From: a bacterium
GTDB lineage: Bacteria; Zhuqueibacterota; Zhuqueibacteria; Residuimicrobiales; Krinioviventaceae
Direction of reading: 5' to 3'
NCBI GenBank assembly: GCA_029561455.1
Contig: JAKQIY010000059.1
Location: 85,321-149,320, forward strand
DNA length: 64,000 nucleotides
Part shown: positions 24,908 through 34,210 of the stretch, piece by piece
Position numbering within the stretch: position 1 is the first letter of the stretch
Layout: the number at the start of each line of letters is the position of its first letter
Position numbers and translations under genes: made by a program
The notes under the pieces: generated by a model
The model's input: the letters and a program-made list of their open reading frames with translations, nothing else
Databases searched by the model: none
What the model was told of the DNA's origin: nothing

Positions 24908-26863
24908 TTACTTAAACATACTAAAATCAGCCTCAGCTTGTTTTAATTCTTTTATTAAAAATGGACGCTTTATATCTATTTCTTTATATTTAATACTTGC
25001 TTGACTATTTAAATTATTCAATAAAGTGATATCTTTACGAATATCTTCTTTCAGTTTAATTTTTAAATCAATCATCTTTTTATTCAATGAATCAATATAC
25101 TGTTTGGGAATTGGTTTTTTTGGATCATAGACGAATTCTTCTTTACATGTTTCTTTCCAAATAAGTAATATATTACAAAGATTAATACCAAAACCAGGTA
25201 TTTGAAGAATATCTAACTGGTTTACATCAGCAGCTGTTTCAATCCCATAAGATAAAAGAGTTGCCTTTCGATTTCTACTAATATTATAAATGAATGCATT
25301 TGAAAGCATTTTAGTTTCCAAAAAAGAAACCATTTGAATATCATATCGTTTATTTTCCAATATTTGTAGTTCTTTTTTATATTCAGATTCAATATTAATA
25401 AATCTATTATAATTATAAAGAAGCTCCTTTTTTGTAGTAGTATATGTTTTGTTATAAGAATTTACTAATTCAACTAAGGTGCTGTAAATAGCTTTATTCT
25501 TTTTTTTAGATTCGTTATATCGAGATTCTCTTTTATCACGTTCATTAATATATTCATCTCTATATTTTCCCCTAGAAAATAATTTTAAACCTACAATAAA
25601 ACCACCAAAAATAAATAAAAAATTTTGAGAAATAAACGCAATAATCAGACTAAAAATTATTGTAACTATTCCAAAAAGAAATGACAACCTTGGAAATTTC
25701 ATCATTGGAGGAATACTTTTTCCAATTTCAATAACAATCCCATAGGATTCATCTTCCTTAATTATAAAAGGAACTTGTTTGAGTTGGTCAATAGCATTTT
25801 TATAAGCCGCAGCATCTTCAATTGAAAGATCAATAAATTGATTGATTGTTTTATAAACAAAAAAGAATACACCAAATTTATTAATAAAAGTACACCAGGG
25901 ACAAGCCGATAAATGATTTGGATACTTATGATTTTTTTCGTTTCTACAAGTAACAATAGTATTAAGTAATTTATTTAATTCTGATATCCAATATTGCTCT
26001 GTTGGTCGGGATTTGTTTTCAGAAGAACTTTTTGAGAATGCTATCTCAAATAGCTCTGCTAACGTTTTTGGAATAAGTGAAATCGGTATTGAACAAGGTG
26101 GAGGTTGAATGCCTAAAGATGGCGCATTTCTACTAAAAGCATATAGATAATGTCTTATTAATTCGCCATTATCTAATGAATTAATAGTATTATTCGATGA
26201 AAAACCTGCAAAAGGGTGCCTCCCCATAAAAAGAAGTTGAAAAATCAATACTGCAAGTCCAAATAAATCATGATTAGTATTACGTATTAACGAAGTTAAA
26301 TTTTTCCCTTGCAATTCAGGGGGTGTATAGTGCACTACACCAACTTTACAAATAAAATATTTGTTATCAGTTGAAGGAATTTGATAAGAGTCACAATCTA
26401 TTAATTTAACTCTAGCATCGTCGCAGACAATAAAATTCTTTTCGTTGACATCGCCAAGAACAATTCCATGAGAATGCAAAGTATAAAATGCATAAACGAG
26501 ATTTCGTGCAACATAAATTAAGAATTCCCATGTTGCATGTGGTAATAATTGCTTGCGAGATTTAGGGCCATATACTTCATGTAATTCATAGCCTTTAAAG
26601 TAAGGGATTAAAATACCTTGGGGTGTTAGAGAATTATTAGTGTAAATTAATGCTTCAGGCCATGATGCTGTATTAGAAAGTTGAATCGTTTTAATTGATA
26701 TCATGGATCGAAGTTTCTGCTCATGTTCTATACTCAATTTATTGTGGTAAATTTTTGCAACATAATTTGGCATGTTACACACAGTTAAAATATTACCTTC
26801 ACCACCTCGTCCAATTTGCTTTCCGAGGATAAGATTCCGCCCATCATTTAAATGAAAATTCAT
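24908..26863 (-). CDS. Protein kinase with zinc-knuckle, two TM segments and helix-hairpin-helix (TerY-P-like kinase)
   Basis: The 651-residue protein starts with a eukaryotic-type kinase domain (~1-290): glycine loop GRGGEGNILTV, lysine in YVAKIYHNK, catalytic loop HGIVLGDVNEKNF and metal-binding LIDCDSYQ in place of DFG. Then come a Cys pair ACPWC, two hydrophobic helices (FLFGIVTIIFSLIIAFIS, LFIFGGFIVGLKLF), a long coiled coil, and an HhH motif (DILQIPGFGINLCNILL). Kinases of this kind join a PP2C phosphatase and a VWA protein in the TerY-phosphorylation triad; both are coupled upstream here by 4 bp overlaps. The gene is visibly AT-rich compared with the flanking men genes, suggesting transfer. 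Confidence 0.88.
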   Translation of the reverse strand: MNFHLNDGRNLILGKQIGRGGEGNILTVCNMPNYVAKIYHNKLSIEHEQKLRSMISIKTIQLSNTASWPEALIYTNNSLTPQGILIPYFKGYELHEVYGPKSRKQLLPHATWEFLIYVARNLVYAFYTLHSHGIVLGDVNEKNFIVCDDARVKLIDCDSYQIPSTDNKYFICKVGVVHYTPPELQGKNLTSLIRNTNHDLFGLAVLIFQLLFMGRHPFAGFSSNNTINSLDNGELIRHYLYAFSRNAPSLGIQPPPCSIPISLIPKTLAELFEIAFSKSSSENKSRPTEQYWISELNKLLNTIVTCRNEKNHKYPNHLSACPWCTFINKFGVFFFVYKTINQFIDLSIEDAAAYKNAIDQLKQVPFIIKEDESYGIVIEIGKSIPPMMKFPRLSFLFGIVTIIFSLIIAFISQNFLFIFGGFIVGLKLFSRGKYRDEYINERDKRESRYNESKKKNKAIYSTLVELVNSYNKTYTTTKKELLYNYNRFINIESEYKKELQILENKRYDIQMVSFLETKMLSNAFIYNISRNRKATLLSYGIETAADVNQLDILQIPGFGINLCNILLIWKETCKEEFVYDPKKPIPKQYIDSLNKKMIDLKIKLKEDIRKDITLLNNLNSQASIKYKEIDIKRPFLIKELKQAEADFSMFK

Positions 26864-27624
26864 TTATTGAAATCTCTCCAAGCAAAAAAGATAGTCTTAT
26901 CATCATCAGTTCTATTATTCACTTTTTCTGAATTTAAGAACATTCTAAGATTTTCTGTAAGATTTAAATCATCTGATAAATTAAAGAAAGAATTAAAAAT
27001 TGGTTCAAAAAAACCTTTATGTGGTGCTTTTATAGAAAAATCTAGTATTAAGGATTGAAGTCCATCAGTAAAACCTGCTACTGCAAAAATTGGTTCTGTA
27101 ACTTTTATAAATTGTAAATATTCAAACATATCAGGTGAAGTAATAAATACAGTTTCATTTGCAAATTCACCTATATGAGGCCACGTGATGGCTTTTGTAC
27201 CTTCATCTGTTTTAATAACCCAAGCTCCATCGCCAATCTGAAAAAAAACTGATGCTTTGGAAGAAAGGAATGCTACTAATAATGTACAAGAAAATTCTTT
27301 TAAATTAATACGATTTTCAGCAGCAATATTAGATAACAATTGAGTTGTCTTTCCAATCATTTCCTTTGCATAAGATACATCAAAGTATGATATATCAATT
27401 TTTGACGATAAAATATTACTGATTATATTTTCAACTGCTATTATTGCTCCAAGTTTTGAATGGATTGCACTACCGGCTCCATCTGAAATTCCAATTATTA
27501 AAAATTCTTCATCTCCATTATTAAATGTTTTATAATTACAATAATCCTGACAAGATATTGATTTTCTTAAATGTGAAGTACCAATAACTGATGAATATAA
27601 TTTATGCCACACATTAATCCTCAT
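26860..27624 (-). CDS. PP2C-family protein phosphatase (TerY-P-like triad)
   Basis: This 254-residue PP2C has metal-binding motifs GISDGAGSAIHSKLGA near residue 50, CTLLVAFLSS, GDGAWVI and GFTDGLQSLI. It should dephosphorylate proteins marked by the kinase encoded downstream. Both ends overlap neighbours by 4 bp (ATGA): with the VWA gene upstream and the kinase gene downstream, so the three products are made in fixed proportion. Base composition is AT-rich like the kinase. Confidence 0.9.
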   Translation of the reverse strand: MRINVWHKLYSSVIGTSHLRKSISCQDYCNYKTFNNGDEEFLIIGISDGAGSAIHSKLGAIIAVENIISNILSSKIDISYFDVSYAKEMIGKTTQLLSNIAAENRINLKEFSCTLLVAFLSSKASVFFQIGDGAWVIKTDEGTKAITWPHIGEFANETVFITSPDMFEYLQFIKVTEPIFAVAGFTDGLQSLILDFSIKAPHKGFFEPIFNSFFNLSDDLNLTENLRMFLNSEKVNNRTDDDKTIFFAWRDFNK

Positions 27625-28310
27625 ACTGTAACTTCTGCCCAGCCGGTTGGGCCAGTAGGATTCTCAAGTGGTACAGAATCTCCTGGTTTTGAGCGTGATA
27701 CTTGTTGCTGGGAATTAGATAACCAGGAAAATAAATCACAAAATCTCAATCCTTTTAATTTCAAAGGTGGTCGTTTTTTTGATAATTGTGATAGTATCTC
27801 CATATTTGCATTTTCAACTCCAACAGCAAAAAACATAAAAGCTCGGTTGTTTTCACCATGCATTATTCGTTCTACAGCGTCAGTCCATATAGGTTTATTC
27901 ATATCAGTAGGCTCGCCATCAGTTATTAGAAAAATCCAGGGTCGAAAATATTTTATACCATTTTGTTGATAATCATGCTTTCTTATATCTAAGAGATTCA
28001 ATCCCTCAATTAATGCTTGTCCCATAGGGGTTTCTCCTTGTGCTATTAAAGTTGGGGGTACAAACGAATCTGCAGTAGAAAAGTCATTGACGATATTCAC
28101 TGATCCGCCGAAAGTAACAATTGCAATTTCTACACGTTTTTTTGCAAGTTCATCAGTAACTAATTCTTCCTTATATTTTAAAATTCCATTCTGGAGTTCC
28201 TGAATAGGCTGGCCACTCATTGAACCAGACACATCTAATAATAAAATACAAGGACAACGTGGTTCGGGGTTGTCTACAAAAGATGTATCACCGAAAGGGA
28301 TTTGTTCCAT
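27621..28310 (-). CDS. VWA-domain protein of TerY type (first gene of the triad)
   Basis: ATG 28310 is chosen because GGAGG lies 8 bases upstream; a longer in-frame start at 28367 has none. The 229-residue protein is one von Willebrand A domain with the MIDAS motif LLLDVSGSMSG (Asp26, Ser28, Ser30), a downstream Thr in GETPMGQAL and Asp in ITDGEPTD. TerY-like VWA proteins act as metal-dependent scaffolds for the partner phosphatase and kinase. The zinc-ribbon tail found on some TerY-C proteins is absent. No TerC/TerD/TerZ genes are nearby. Confidence 0.88.
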   Translation of the reverse strand: MEQIPFGDTSFVDNPEPRCPCILLLDVSGSMSGQPIQELQNGILKYKEELVTDELAKKRVEIAIVTFGGSVNIVNDFSTADSFVPPTLIAQGETPMGQALIEGLNLLDIRKHDYQQNGIKYFRPWIFLITDGEPTDMNKPIWTDAVERIMHGENNRAFMFFAVGVENANMEILSQLSKKRPPLKLKGLRFCDLFSWLSNSQQQVSRSKPGDSVPLENPTGPTGWAEVTV

Positions 28311-28521
28311 ATTGAAATCCTCCAATAATATTATAAGTTTATAATAACTTACTATTGACAAATACATATTAAAACTTTAACAGAATTGTTAAAAATAAAA
28401 AAATATTAAGTAAAAAATTCATCTTCCCAAGTCGCATCACTCCATTTTCTCAATAACTATTTACCAAATTTCTTACATATATGCAAGAAATATTTCATTT
28501 TTCCCAACAATCAATTTCCCC

Positions 28522-29343
28522 CTACGGCTGCCGCTTAAACCTGCCAAAATCTGGTTTGCGTTTTTCCAAAAAAGCGTTGCGGCCTTCCTGCGCTTCGTCG
28601 GACATGTAGTACAGCATCGTGGCGCAGCCGGCCAGTTCCTGCAAGCCGGCCTGGCCGTCGCAGTCCGCATTGAGCGCCGCTTTTAAGCAGCGGATAGCCG
28701 TAGGCGAGTTGGCGAGGATTTCCCGGCACCACTGCACGGTCTCGGCTTCCAGCTTGTCCAGCGGCACGACAATGTTCACCAGTCCCATGTCCAGCGCCTG
28801 TTGCGCGTTGTACTGGCGACAGAGAAACCAAATCTCGCGCGCCTTTTTTTGTCCCACAATGCGCGCCATATAACTGGCGCCATAGCCGCCGTCAAACGAG
28901 CCGACCTTGGGGCCGGTTTGCCCAAACACGGCGTTCTCCGCCGCAATGGTCAGGTCGCACATCAAATGCAGCACATGGCCGCCGCCAATGGCATAGCCCG
29001 CCACCATAGCGATCACCGGCTTGGGACAAGTGCGTATCTGCCGCTGCAAGTCCAGCACGTTCAGGCGGTGTACGCCTTTTTCGTCCTTGTAACCGGAATC
29101 GCCGCGGATTTTCTGGTCGCCGCCGGAGCAAAATGCCTTGTCCCCCGCGCCGGTAAGGATAATCACGCCGGTGTCCGGGTCTTCGCGGGCGTCTTCCAGG
29201 GCTGTGGACATTTCCTTCACCGTGAGCGGCCGAAAAGCGTTGCGCACCTGTGGGCGGTTGATGGTGATTTTAGCAATACCTTCCGCCTTGTCATATAAAA
29301 TATCCATAAATTTGCCGGCCGGTTTCCAGTCCACCCTGCTCAT
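28522..29343 (-). CDS. menB: 1,4-dihydroxy-2-naphthoyl-CoA synthase
   Basis: MenB cyclises o-succinylbenzoyl-CoA into the naphthoquinone ring of menaquinone. The 273-residue protein has the crotonase-fold signatures [22 protein letters not shown], the MenB-specific [46 protein letters not shown] and the tail [13 protein letters not shown]. It begins 1 bp after menH and is the last gene of the operon. No clear terminator follows. Confidence 0.98.
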   Translation of the reverse strand: MSRVDWKPAGKFMDILYDKAEGIAKITINRPQVRNAFRPLTVKEMSTALEDAREDPDTGVIILTGAGDKAFCSGGDQKIRGDSGYKDEKGVHRLNVLDLQRQIRTCPKPVIAMVAGYAIGGGHVLHLMCDLTIAAENAVFGQTGPKVGSFDGGYGASYMARIVGQKKAREIWFLCRQYNAQQALDMGLVNIVVPLDKLEAETVQWCREILANSPTAIRCLKAALNADCDGQAGLQELAGCATMLYYMSDEAQEGRNAFLEKRKPDFGRFKRQP

Positions 29344-29344
29344 A

Positions 29345-30157
29345 TCAGTTACCCTCCGCAGTTAAAAAAGCGCCCAGCGCTTTGGCAAATTTTTTGGGAT
29401 TCATAAAATGGGCGTTGTGGCTGCACTCTTTGAGCGCCTCGCTACGAAACGCCGGATTGGCTTTCTGCATCTCTTTGAAAATTTCCCGGTATTTCTTGTC
29501 ATTCTCGCCCGTTATCAGCAGCGTCGGCATGGCAATCTTGCCCAGGTCGTTCCACAGCGGCTCCATCGCACCCTGGCCCATATAGCGCAGGGATTTGGCC
29601 AGCAGCAGCGGATTGTTGCCCATGCGGGATTGCAATAATCTTTGAAACTCCGGATGCACCGCCAGGCCGTAAAACATGGGCTGATAGTACCAGCGCAGCA
29701 AGAAGGTCTCCATATCGCCGTCCTGATCGAGACCTGCTGCCAGCAATTCATCCGCTGCCCGGCGCTCGCTGCGTTCTTCCGCATCCTTAATTCCGGGTGA
29801 GGCAGATTCCAGGGCCAGATGCGAAAATCTGTCCGGATAATTGAGCGCCAGGAGCAGCGCCAGCCGTCCCCCCAGCGAATAGCCCACCAGTGGACATTTG
29901 TCAATTTGCAGCTCATCGAGCAGGGCGATGATATTTTGCGCTGTTGCGGCCAAAGTATAATCACTGTCCTCCGCCATAGCCCCGGTCGCGCCATGCCCAG
30001 GCAGGTCGATGGTAATTGCGGATAACTGCTTGTCGAGCAAATTAATTACAGACTCCCAATCCCTGCCCGAACCCATAAAGCCGTGCAGGAACACCACCGG
30101 CGGTTTCCCGGGGTCGCCGGTTTTTTCATAATGTAATGGGTTTTGTCTAGACGTGAT
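29345..30157 (-). CDS. menH: MenH (2-succinyl-6-hydroxy-2,4-cyclohexadiene-1-carboxylate synthase), apparent AUC start
   Basis: MenH is an alpha/beta-hydrolase that eliminates pyruvate from the MenD product. Motifs are [14 protein letters not shown] (oxyanion), [11 protein letters not shown] (nucleophile Ser), and late Asp/His in ITGENDKK and CSHNAHF. Starting at the first GTG (30097) would cut off the conserved first strand PLHYEKTG. The frame extends upstream only to a TAA at ~30175 and holds no ATG, GTG or TTG there. An ATC at 30157-30155 lies exactly 5 bases after a strong GGGAGG site, overlapping the menD stop. I infer an AUC start, giving 270 residues. Confidence 0.85.
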   Translation of the reverse strand: MTSRQNPLHYEKTGDPGKPPVVFLHGFMGSGRDWESVINLLDKQLSAITIDLPGHGATGAMAEDSDYTLAATAQNIIALLDELQIDKCPLVGYSLGGRLALLLALNYPDRFSHLALESASPGIKDAEERSERRAADELLAAGLDQDGDMETFLLRWYYQPMFYGLAVHPEFQRLLQSRMGNNPLLLAKSLRYMGQGAMEPLWNDLGKIAMPTLLITGENDKKYREIFKEMQKANPAFRSEALKECSHNAHFMNPKKFAKALGAFLTAEGN

Positions 30158-31916
30158 GAATTCCTCCCGTTAAATCAATAATTTTTTGCCGGAGCATATC
30201 ATGAAACTGATAATTCTCCTGCGTATCGGTGTCTACCTGAATAATGGCGGAACGATGATTCGCCAACGCAGTCTGCCACATTTCCGCAAACTGGTGCATA
30301 TCGCCGGGTTTATAAAAATCCAGCTCAAACTGTTGGGCTGTATTCTCGAATGAATATTCGTGCGGGGTAGTAAAATATTGTGTAAAAACATCCTGGTATT
30401 GCGCTATCGGTAAAAAATTGAAAATACCGCCGCCGTGGTTATTGACCAGCACAATAATGAGCGGCTGGGATAATGATTTAAGCAACATAAGGGAATTCAG
30501 ATCATGCAGGAACGCCAGGTCGCCGGTCAGCAACACCACCGGCGCATCCAGTCCCGCCGCAAAACCCGTTGCCGAGGCAATTGTACCATCGATGCCGCTG
30601 ACGCCGCGATTGCAGGCTAATCTCACTGCCGGGCCGGACGGATCGGCAAACATGTCCATGTCCCGCACTGCCATGCTGTTACCGAGAAACAATCCATACT
30701 CTGCGGGGATATGCTGCGAAATGAACCGCGCCACGCCCGGTTCGTTCAGTTCAACCCGTTTATCAATATGCTTTCGGAACAGGGTTTCCGCAGAATGCGC
30801 CATACCGGTCAGCGCCTTCGTGCGGTTATTCAGCTTGCCGGAATGGAAATATTGCAACAGCGCGTTACAAAACTCCAATGGTGTATAAGGGAACCGTATT
30901 GTCACCCGGTGCGCGGGATCGATGCGGTTCGGGTTTCCAGCTACGTGAATATACTGTTCGGGGGTCAGCTTTTCAATGAATTGCAGCAGGGATTTTGAAA
31001 CCGGCAAACCGCCGAAATGCAGTACTATATCAGCGCGGGCCAGATCCGCAAAAGCGGGATTATACAGCAGCCGGTCATACGCCGGAATGCTCGTCTCTGC
31101 CTTGCTGCCAAAGCGCAGTCCGGACAGCACATCCGGGAACAGCGGCCATTTCAAGACTTTGGTCAGCGCTTCGATTGCTCCTTGTTCATACCAACGCACC
31201 CGTCCCGCAATAATCAGGCCGTTTTTTGCCTTGTGTATATAATCGGCAATGAATTCAATATCGTCAATGTCAACGGTAGAGTGACCGGTATAATACACCG
31301 TCATCTGGTATTCAGGGTATTGCCATTGTTCCAGGTCGCGGAGGTAATCTGCAGAAATTGGTTGAAGCGCCGGGGCCAGCGGCTCGCGGAACATGCAGTT
31401 TAGATGTACCGGGCCGGGCGGAAAAGCTATAGAACGGTACACAAACTGGTCTATAGTGGTGAGCACCATGCGCGGGGAGATTTTTTCGTCGGGACAAGGC
31501 ATATCGAACTGCCAGCGGCAATAGTCGCTGTACAATCCCGGCTGGCGAATTGCCTGGTTGGCGCCGGTGTCGCGCAGTTCCGGGGGACGGTCGGCGGTGA
31601 GCAGCAGCATGGGGACAAAATCCTCAGACGCCTCGATCACCGCGGGATAATAATTTGCGGCAGCAGTGCCGGAGGTGCAGATCAGCGCCGCCGGTACACC
31701 GCAAGCGCGCGCATAACCCAGCGCATGATACGCCGCGCCGCGTTCATCTATGGCAACAAAGCATTTCGCCTGCGGGTGCCGGACGGCGGCCACCGTCAAC
31801 GGCGCGGAGCGAGAACCCGGCGAAATTATAAAATAGGTTACCCCGCTACGCACCAGTTCCTCGATAATGAGCGAAGCCCACAGAGTGTTGATGTTTTCGG
31901 TGTGTATATTCTTCAT
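30147..31916 (-). CDS. menD: 2-succinyl-5-enolpyruvyl-6-hydroxy-3-cyclohexene-1-carboxylate synthase
   Basis: MenD is the thiamine-diphosphate enzyme that adds a succinyl-semialdehyde unit from 2-oxoglutarate to isochorismate. The 589-residue length is normal. Key segments are ISPGSRSAPLTVAAVRHP, FVAIDERGAAYHALGYA, ALICTSGTAAANYYPAVIEA, LLLTADRPPELRDTGANQ and the ThDP/Mg region LLTGDLAFLHDLNSL...VLVNNHGGGIFNFLP. The ATG abuts the menF stop with no gap, and the 3' end overlaps menH. Confidence 0.98.
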   Translation of the reverse strand: MKNIHTENINTLWASLIIEELVRSGVTYFIISPGSRSAPLTVAAVRHPQAKCFVAIDERGAAYHALGYARACGVPAALICTSGTAAANYYPAVIEASEDFVPMLLLTADRPPELRDTGANQAIRQPGLYSDYCRWQFDMPCPDEKISPRMVLTTIDQFVYRSIAFPPGPVHLNCMFREPLAPALQPISADYLRDLEQWQYPEYQMTVYYTGHSTVDIDDIEFIADYIHKAKNGLIIAGRVRWYEQGAIEALTKVLKWPLFPDVLSGLRFGSKAETSIPAYDRLLYNPAFADLARADIVLHFGGLPVSKSLLQFIEKLTPEQYIHVAGNPNRIDPAHRVTIRFPYTPLEFCNALLQYFHSGKLNNRTKALTGMAHSAETLFRKHIDKRVELNEPGVARFISQHIPAEYGLFLGNSMAVRDMDMFADPSGPAVRLACNRGVSGIDGTIASATGFAAGLDAPVVLLTGDLAFLHDLNSLMLLKSLSQPLIIVLVNNHGGGIFNFLPIAQYQDVFTQYFTTPHEYSFENTAQQFELDFYKPGDMHQFAEMWQTALANHRSAIIQVDTDTQENYQFHDMLRQKIIDLTGGIHHV

Positions 31917-33284
31917 TTATTGAAACAACCTGGTAAAGTTCAGCAGTTTGGTTTCATTTTCTTCCCATTCTTTTTGGGGATCGGAACCCCGCACAATGCC
32001 CGAACCGGCGAACAGGGACAGGCTTTTACCGGCAATCAACCCGGAGCGGATGGCCACGGCAAACTCGGCCGCATCCTGACCAATCCACCCTACTGGCCCG
32101 GCGTACCAGCCGCGTGCAAACGGTTCCAGTTCGGCGATCAACGCCAGTGATTCGGGGCCGGGGAATCCCCCTACCGCCGGGGTGGGATGCAGCCGCGCGA
32201 TAATATCGCCATCGCCGACAAGTTCGCGCAGCCGTCCTTTGAATAACGTCTGCAAGTGCTGCATATACTGCAATTGCAGCAATTGTTCACTGGATTCGGT
32301 CTGCACCATTTCACACAATGGCGCAAGACTCGATCGTATCATATCGCTCACCCAGCGATGCTCGCGCAGGTCTTTATCCGAACTCAGCAGCGCATCGCCC
32401 AGTTGCGCATCGGTTACCGGATCGGAACTGCGCGGCCGGGTTCCGGCTACGGCTTCGCTGAACAGGGTGCGGCCGTCGCGGCGATACAGCCGTTCCGGGG
32501 TCGCGCCCAGAAACGCCATGTTCGGGAAAAGCTGCAAGCAAAAATGAAAGGAGGCGGGATTGTGCAGGGCCAGCTTTTGCAGCAGGTGTGCGGGGTCAAG
32601 CCCCTCCTCAAACTTTAATATCGATTGCCCGGCCAGCACAATTTTTTGCAAAGTACCCTCATCAATATGTTGCAGCGCCGTGGAAACAGATCGTATCCAG
32701 CGTTTTTTATTCGGCGTCTGCGTTAATTTCACATAACGGGGCAATTTCTCATTCAATATAATATCAGAAAAATCCAGTTGCTTGAATTCATAAACAATAT
32801 CTATCAACCGATCATCCGCCTCTCTTCCATGCGGACATTGATAATTGATTGCAAATACAGTCCGTCCTGAAGCCTTGAATAGTTCAAAGCGGGGAATGAG
32901 GAAACAATAACGTTGAAATTTTTTCCAGACAACATCCGGAAGACTATTGGGGTGAAATTGTAACCCACCATAATAGCGAATGTGCGGATGCGAAGCAGTC
33001 AGGGTACTCTGTAAACCGGCAAACAAACGGGGATAATCCGTTTCCCTGCCGGAAACAATATCCGCCGCGCCGATTCCGGCCATGGCAAAATCGTTTTCGC
33101 GGCCGGACCAGTAGGTTTTCACAGCCGCATCCTGCTTGCGCAGCCAGTTTAAAATATCCATTTCCGGCAGCGTCATTTCGACTCGCGCAAAGAGATTACC
33201 GACTGTTTCCGTGGTCCGGTTTGCCTGCCAATGCTCTTGCAATTGCTTAATAAATGCTTGCTTTTCCTGCTCTGCTAATATCAA
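31917..33284 (-). CDS. menF: Isochorismate synthase
   Basis: This 455-residue chorismate-binding enzyme converts chorismate to isochorismate at the branch into menaquinone synthesis. Motifs: KIVLAGQSILKF, FLGATPERLYRRDGRTLFSEAVAGTRPR, LHPTPAVGGFPG and WYAGPVGWIGQDAAEFAVAIRSGLI. The N-terminal ~150 residues are the usual variable part. It starts with TTG inside the menG stop (TTGA overlap). Confusion with EntC or PchA is unlikely given the menD-menH-menB context. Confidence 0.95.
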   Translation of the reverse strand: MILAEQEKQAFIKQLQEHWQANRTTETVGNLFARVEMTLPEMDILNWLRKQDAAVKTYWSGRENDFAMAGIGAADIVSGRETDYPRLFAGLQSTLTASHPHIRYYGGLQFHPNSLPDVVWKKFQRYCFLIPRFELFKASGRTVFAINYQCPHGREADDRLIDIVYEFKQLDFSDIILNEKLPRYVKLTQTPNKKRWIRSVSTALQHIDEGTLQKIVLAGQSILKFEEGLDPAHLLQKLALHNPASFHFCLQLFPNMAFLGATPERLYRRDGRTLFSEAVAGTRPRSSDPVTDAQLGDALLSSDKDLREHRWVSDMIRSSLAPLCEMVQTESSEQLLQLQYMQHLQTLFKGRLRELVGDGDIIARLHPTPAVGGFPGPESLALIAELEPFARGWYAGPVGWIGQDAAEFAVAIRSGLIAGKSLSLFAGSGIVRGSDPQKEWEENETKLLNFTRLFQ

Positions 33285-34024
33285 TCTGTCCTCGTAATTG
33301 GATTATAACCGGTTTTATCTGCGCAATATATCGTGGCAATGCCGAAGGTGAGCGGGTAATAGCGTACTTGTACAAATCCCGCTTTTACCAGCATTGCGGT
33401 AAATTTATCGCCGTAAGGAAAGTCCTCGACGGTTTTGTTTAAATAGCTATATGCGGCTTTATCGCCGGACAGCATACCGCCAATACGCGGTAAAACATGT
33501 CTGAAATAAAACAAGTACATTTTTTTAATCCACTGGTTGCCGGGCAGGGAAAATTCCAGGATCAGCGCTCGGCCGCCCGGTTTAAGGATGCGCCGCATTT
33601 CTCCCAGGGCGTACTCCGGTTTCGGGATATTACGAATGCCAAAGGCGATGGTCACCGCATCGAACCGGTTATCCTGCACCGGCAAATGCAAGGCGTTGCC
33701 AGGCAGCAGCGCGATTCTATCCGACAAATGCCGTTCCGCTATTTTCCGACGGCCAATATTAAGCATGTCCACAGCCATATCGACACCCACTGCCCGGCTT
33801 ACTTGACCATTTCGGCATAGCGTCAGCAACACATCCGCCGTGCCGGTGGCGACATCCAAAATGGCAAGCCCGTCCCGCTCCGGCAGATGCCGAGCCAGCC
33901 TTTTACGCCAGGCCACATCGCAACGCAGCGACAGCAGCCGGTTCAGCAGATCATATCTGGCAGCTATGCGGTCAAACATGCGCCAGTTATCGGCTTTGGG
34001 TATAGATTTGGATTGAATGGACAT
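33281..34024 (-). CDS. menG: Demethylmenaquinone methyltransferase
   Basis: This is a 247-residue UbiE/MenG methyltransferase that methylates demethylmenaquinone with S-adenosylmethionine in the last step of the pathway. Signatures are FDRIAARYDLLNRLLSLRCDVAWR, the SAM loop LDVATGTADVLL, DAVTIAFGIRNIPKPEYALGEMRRILKPGGRALILEF, and GDKAAYSYLNKTVEDFPYG. It is the first gene of the operon menG-menF-menD-menH-menB; menC, menE and menA are not in the window. Confidence 0.96.
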   Translation of the reverse strand: MSIQSKSIPKADNWRMFDRIAARYDLLNRLLSLRCDVAWRKRLARHLPERDGLAILDVATGTADVLLTLCRNGQVSRAVGVDMAVDMLNIGRRKIAERHLSDRIALLPGNALHLPVQDNRFDAVTIAFGIRNIPKPEYALGEMRRILKPGGRALILEFSLPGNQWIKKMYLFYFRHVLPRIGGMLSGDKAAYSYLNKTVEDFPYGDKFTAMLVKAGFVQVRYYPLTFGIATIYCADKTGYNPITRTD

Positions 34025-34122
34025 ATTTCCTGTTTTATTGTTATCAACCCGTTAAAGTAAAGAAAAATTTCATGGATAGCAATAATTTTGAATGACAGAT
34101 CAACGACGGTAATTCAAATTAC

Positions 34123-34151
34123 TTGATATTTTGCAATAAAAATTGTAGAAT
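34123..34151 (+). promoter_or_regulatory. Possible promoter for the sugar-isomerase-like gene
   Basis: TTGATA (34123-34128) and TAGAAT (34146-34151) are spaced by 17 bp, 59 bp before the chosen start, in the AT-rich gap between the divergent menG and isomerase-like genes. The call rests on sigma70 resemblance only. Confidence 0.35.
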
Positions 34152-34210
34152 GTAATCATTATAATATTACAATTAATACGTTCATTTAATATCTGTTGAG
34201 GAGGTTTGGC

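Noticed and set aside
28311..28367. Upstream extension and promoter of the VWA gene
   Set aside because: The extra 19 codons lack a ribosome site, and the TTGTCA/TATAAT pair seen there has a 20 bp spacer, too long to support a promoter call.
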